Below, in pieces: positions 61,532-64,000 of a stretch of 64,000 bases of DNA (position 1 is the first letter of the stretch; each line of letters begins with the position of its first letter). Source of the DNA: Rhizosaccharibacter radicis. GTDB taxonomy: Bacteria; Pseudomonadota; Alphaproteobacteria; Acetobacterales; Acetobacteraceae. The notes beneath the pieces are model-generated. The model did no database searches. It saw only the letters and a program-made list of their open reading frames with translations, and was not told the origin of the DNA. The DNA is taken from positions 240,570-304,569 of the forward strand of contig JAMZEJ010000007.1 of NCBI GenBank assembly GCA_024508355.1, written 5' to 3'. Made by a program: the position numbers and the translations under genes.

Positions 61532-62689
61532 TCAACCTTCCGGGCGATGGGCGTCGTGAACCACGACCCCTGCCTCGTCGGCCGGCAGGGACAGCCAGTC
61601 GCGGTGGGACAGGGTCTGGTTGGTGTCGCGCATGCCGGCGTCCCAGTGCTCGAGCATGGACGCCTTGGAGAATTCGAAGTCCCGGGTCTGACCCTCGTAG
61701 CTGGCTTCCTGATAGATGAGGTGGAGGATGTTGATCTTGGGCAGGAAGGCGAGCTCGTTCTTCAGCGCGCGTTCCTTGGGGCTGAGCTTGTCGTCCGGGA
61801 TCTTGGCGAGCAGCTTGCGCATCCGGACCTTGGCGCGGTGCAACTGCATGTAGTGATCGGTGGTGAGGCGGGTGCGCGAGGAATACTGGATTTCCTTGGT
61901 GCGGGCCTGCACGTCGAACATGTCTCGGGGAATGGGCCCGCGGGCGCTGAACAGATCGACCTGGAACACCAGCATGTTGTTTTCGCCGGCATGGTCGAGC
62001 AGGTGCTGGAGCGGCGTGTTGGAGACCATGCCGCCGTCCCAGTAGTGGTTGTCCCCGATGCGCACCATCGGCATGGCGGGGGGCAGGGCGGCGCTGGCGA
62101 GGATGTGGTCGCAGGTGATGGGGCCGTCGGCGTTGTCGAAATAGGTGAAGTTACCGGAGCCGACATTCACCGCGCCCACGGCGAAGCGGATCGCCTGCTC
62201 GTTGATGAGGTCGTAATCCACGAGAGTTCGGAGAGTGCGTCCGAGGGGCCCGCTGTCGTAGAACGAGGTGGCGCCGGACCCGCCGCGGCCAGCGAGCCAG
62301 GGATTGGTGACGCGGGGACGGAAGAAGCCCGGCTGTCCCATGGTGCTGGTGAGCAGCGACGACCACGCGTTGTGGAGCTTGCGGATGCCGTCGCCGCCGG
62401 GTGTTTCGCCGATCCAGACCTTGCGGGAGGTGACCTGCTCCCAGAACTCGCGCAGCCGGGGGACGCGTTTTTCCGGATGGTTGCCGGCGATCAGGGCGGC
62501 GTTGATGCCGCCGATGGAGACCCCGGTGACCCAGTCCGGCTCGAGTCCGGCCTCGTGCAGGGCCTGGTAGACCCCGGCCTGGTAGGCGCCGAGGGCACCG
62601 CCTCCCTGCAGCACGAGGCCGATCTTGAACCGGTCGTCGTGCGCGGGCCGGGTGGTCTGGTCATCCGGCGCGGCGCGTCCTGGCGACAT
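61532..62689 (-). CDS. patatin-like phospholipase (DUF3734 type)
   Basis: A 385-residue lipid acyl hydrolase. The oxyanion motif LQGGGALGAYQAG is near residue 26, the nucleophile Ser is in GVSIGGINAALIAG, and the catalytic Asp in WDGGMVSNTPLQHLL. The C-terminal part (from about residue 215, VDLFSARGPIPRDMFD and on) matches the DUF3734 extension. ATG at 62689 with AAGGAG about 10 nt upstream; longer in-frame starts add low-complexity residues. The role is likely in membrane lipid or poly-hydroxybutyrate turnover (inference). Confidence 0.92.
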   Translation of the reverse strand: MSPGRAAPDDQTTRPAHDDRFKIGLVLQGGGALGAYQAGVYQALHEAGLEPDWVTGVSIGGINAALIAGNHPEKRVPRLREFWEQVTSRKVWIGETPGGDGIRKLHNAWSSLLTSTMGQPGFFRPRVTNPWLAGRGGSGATSFYDSGPLGRTLRTLVDYDLINEQAIRFAVGAVNVGSGNFTYFDNADGPITCDHILASAALPPAMPMVRIGDNHYWDGGMVSNTPLQHLLDHAGENNMLVFQVDLFSARGPIPRDMFDVQARTKEIQYSSRTRLTTDHYMQLHRAKVRMRKLLAKIPDDKLSPKERALKNELAFLPKINILHLIYQEASYEGQTRDFEFSKASMLEHWDAGMRDTNQTLSHRDWLSLPADEAGVVVHDAHRPEG

Positions 62690-62963
62690 CGGCGACGGCA
62701 CTCCTTGAGGGTGGCTGGGAGGGTGGCTGGAGATGAAAGGGGGTTGGCCGGAACGACGCCAGGGATTTTCCGATTGGCGGGCGGAAGATAGAGCCCCGGT
62801 TCCGGGACGCAACCGGCAGGGATCGTCGGGCGCATGGCTTCCGGGCGTCTTTGGGGATGGCGATCAACAAGCGCTCATCCTTGCCTTCGATGCCGAGCCT
62901 CACCAAAACAGGCCCGCGCAGACGCGGGAAGCAGAAGCGGGGAACAGGGCCAGGGGAGCTGCC

Positions 62964-63950
62964 TTGACGATCTTGGTGACCGGCGGAGCCGGCTTCATCG
63001 GCTATCACGTATCGGCGGCGCTGCTGGCGCGGGGCGAGCGGGTCGTGGCCGTCGACGATCTCAACAGCTATTACGACCCGGTCCTGAAGCAGGCGCGTCT
63101 GGATCGGCTGGCGCGCCATCCCGCATTCCGGTTCGTGCGGCTGGATCTCGCCGACCGGGAGGCACTGGCCTCGTTGTTCGCCGTGGAAACCGGGATCGAG
63201 GCCGTGGTTCATCTGGCGGCGCAGGCCGGGGTCCGGTACTCCCTGGTGGATCCTTATGCCTATGTGCAGGCGAACGTGCTGGGGCACGTGACCCTTCTGG
63301 AGATGGCGCGCCGCCTGCCGAGGCTGCGGCATCTGGTGTTCGCGTCCTCCTCGTCGGTCTACGGGCTGAACGACGTCCTGCCGTTCCGCGAGGACCAGGC
63401 GGTAGATCGCCCGAATTCGCTATATGCGGCCACCAAGCGCTCGGGCGAACTGATCGCCCATGCCTACGGGCATATCTACGGCATCCCGCAGAGCGGGTTG
63501 CGGTTCTTCACGGTGTATGGGCCGTGGGGGCGCCCGGACATGGCGTACTACAGCTTCGCGCGCTGCATCCTGGAAGGGCGGCCGATCACCCTCTACGAGG
63601 GCGACGGATTGTCGCGCGACTTCACCTTCATCGACGACGTCGTGGCGGGGGTGTTGCAGGTTCTGGACGTGCCTCCGGTGGTGGAAACGCGGCAGGAGGT
63701 ACCGTTGCGAGTACTGAATCTCGGAAACCGGCGACCGGAACCGGTGCGCAAGCTGGTCGGGCTGCTGGAAAAGGAACTCGGGAGGGACGCGGTGATCCAG
63801 CAGGCACCCCGCCCGGCATCGGATCTGGAACGGACATGGGCTTCGGTGGAGGCCGTGGAGGAGCTCGTGGGCTGGCGTCCCAACAAAAGTCTTGATGAAG
63901 GCATCCCCCGCTTCGTGTCCTGGTTCCGGGATTATCACGGGGTCGGCTGA
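62964..63950 (+). CDS. NAD-dependent epimerase, UDP-glucuronate 4-epimerase type, TTG start
   Basis: A 328-residue extended SDR. The NAD motif VTGGAGFIGYH is at residues 5-15, VVAVDDLNSYYDP follows, with FASSSSVYG and YAATK as the catalytic Ser and Tyr-Lys. FTVYGPWGRPDMAYYSFA is typical of UDP-glucuronate 4-epimerases (WbpP/LspL-like), which supply galacturonate for LPS and exopolysaccharide. Start is TTG at 62964 with AGGGGAG 5 nt upstream; no ATG or GTG precedes the fold in frame. It is divergent from the patatin gene. Confidence 0.92.
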   Translation: MTILVTGGAGFIGYHVSAALLARGERVVAVDDLNSYYDPVLKQARLDRLARHPAFRFVRLDLADREALASLFAVETGIEAVVHLAAQAGVRYSLVDPYAYVQANVLGHVTLLEMARRLPRLRHLVFASSSSVYGLNDVLPFREDQAVDRPNSLYAATKRSGELIAHAYGHIYGIPQSGLRFFTVYGPWGRPDMAYYSFARCILEGRPITLYEGDGLSRDFTFIDDVVAGVLQVLDVPPVVETRQEVPLRVLNLGNRRPEPVRKLVGLLEKELGRDAVIQQAPRPASDLERTWASVEAVEELVGWRPNKSLDEGIPRFVSWFRDYHGVG

Positions 63951-64000
63951 CGGGGTCTGACACGAAATCGTCGCGGTTGGGCGATTTCCCCATTGACCGA

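Overview
The window is GC-rich (roughly 70 %) chromosomal DNA from a Gram-negative bacterium. It carries LPS heptose, glucan and lipoprotein-maturation genes, an alphaproteobacterial-style ubiquinone accessory gene, L25/CTC with Pth and YchF, and a C30-type carotenoid operon. Gene content fits an aerobic, pigmented alphaproteobacterium of the Acetobacteraceae/Rhodospirillales kind. That placement is inference from gene content; there is no rRNA in the window. I saw no insertion sequence, prophage or CRISPR array.

Layout. 0.3-5.9 kb: a minus-strand carotenoid operon (two CrtN/CrtP-type desaturases, an acyltransferase, a glycosyltransferase), preceded by a possible 27-residue coupled leader ORF and an 8-bp-arm inverted repeat. 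6.4-8.5 kb: glutamine-dependent NAD+ synthetase. 8.5-18.8 kb: a surface-polysaccharide or glycoprotein island. It has a GT61 protein, a 1193-residue methyltransferase-like/coiled-coil/GT-B/GT2 fusion, a secreted Ser/Thr/Asn-rich beta-roll protein, a 974-residue tandem GT-B protein and an RgpF-like protein. 19-29.7 kb: housekeeping genes (HU, tRNA-Gln, TetR/COQ9-like protein, ProC, YbjN, UbiK, HldD, Lgt, MidA, PgeF, a lipoprotein, Prs, histidine phosphatase). 29.8-35.6 kb: MFS transporter, D-lactate dehydrogenase, SemiSWEET, and a divergent LysR/aldo-keto reductase pair.

35.8-41.4 kb: a Tat-signal thiamine-diphosphate enzyme with a long Gly/Pro/Ala-rich insertion, followed by a cyanide-insensitive-type bd oxidase (cydA, cydB and a 47-residue DUF2474 gene). 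This and the beta-roll island are the most unusual parts. 41.4-46.4 kb: OpgH-like glucan synthase, fused dihydroxyacetone kinase, DUF3429 membrane protein. 46.9-54.4 kb: rplY-pth-ychF, a secreted Gly/Ser/Ala-rich protein, then proA-nadD-rsfS-rlmH. In this group rsfS appears to start at an ATC codon. 54.9-64 kb: a His-rich CHAP amidase, RidA, a molybdenum-enzyme maturation set (mocA, xdhC, coxI-like) without its enzyme, MBL hydrolase, HDAC-like deacetylase, DUF192 protein, Dps, patatin-like phospholipase and a UDP-glucuronate-4-epimerase-type protein that starts at TTG.

How parts may work together (inference). D-lactate dehydrogenase and the ThDP enzyme could feed electrons to quinone and then to the bd oxidase. 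The glycosyltransferase fusions, HldD, OpgH and the terminal epimerase supply envelope sugars. The divergent placement of the beta-roll protein between two giant transferases suggests dedicated surface glycosylation, which the sequence alone cannot prove.
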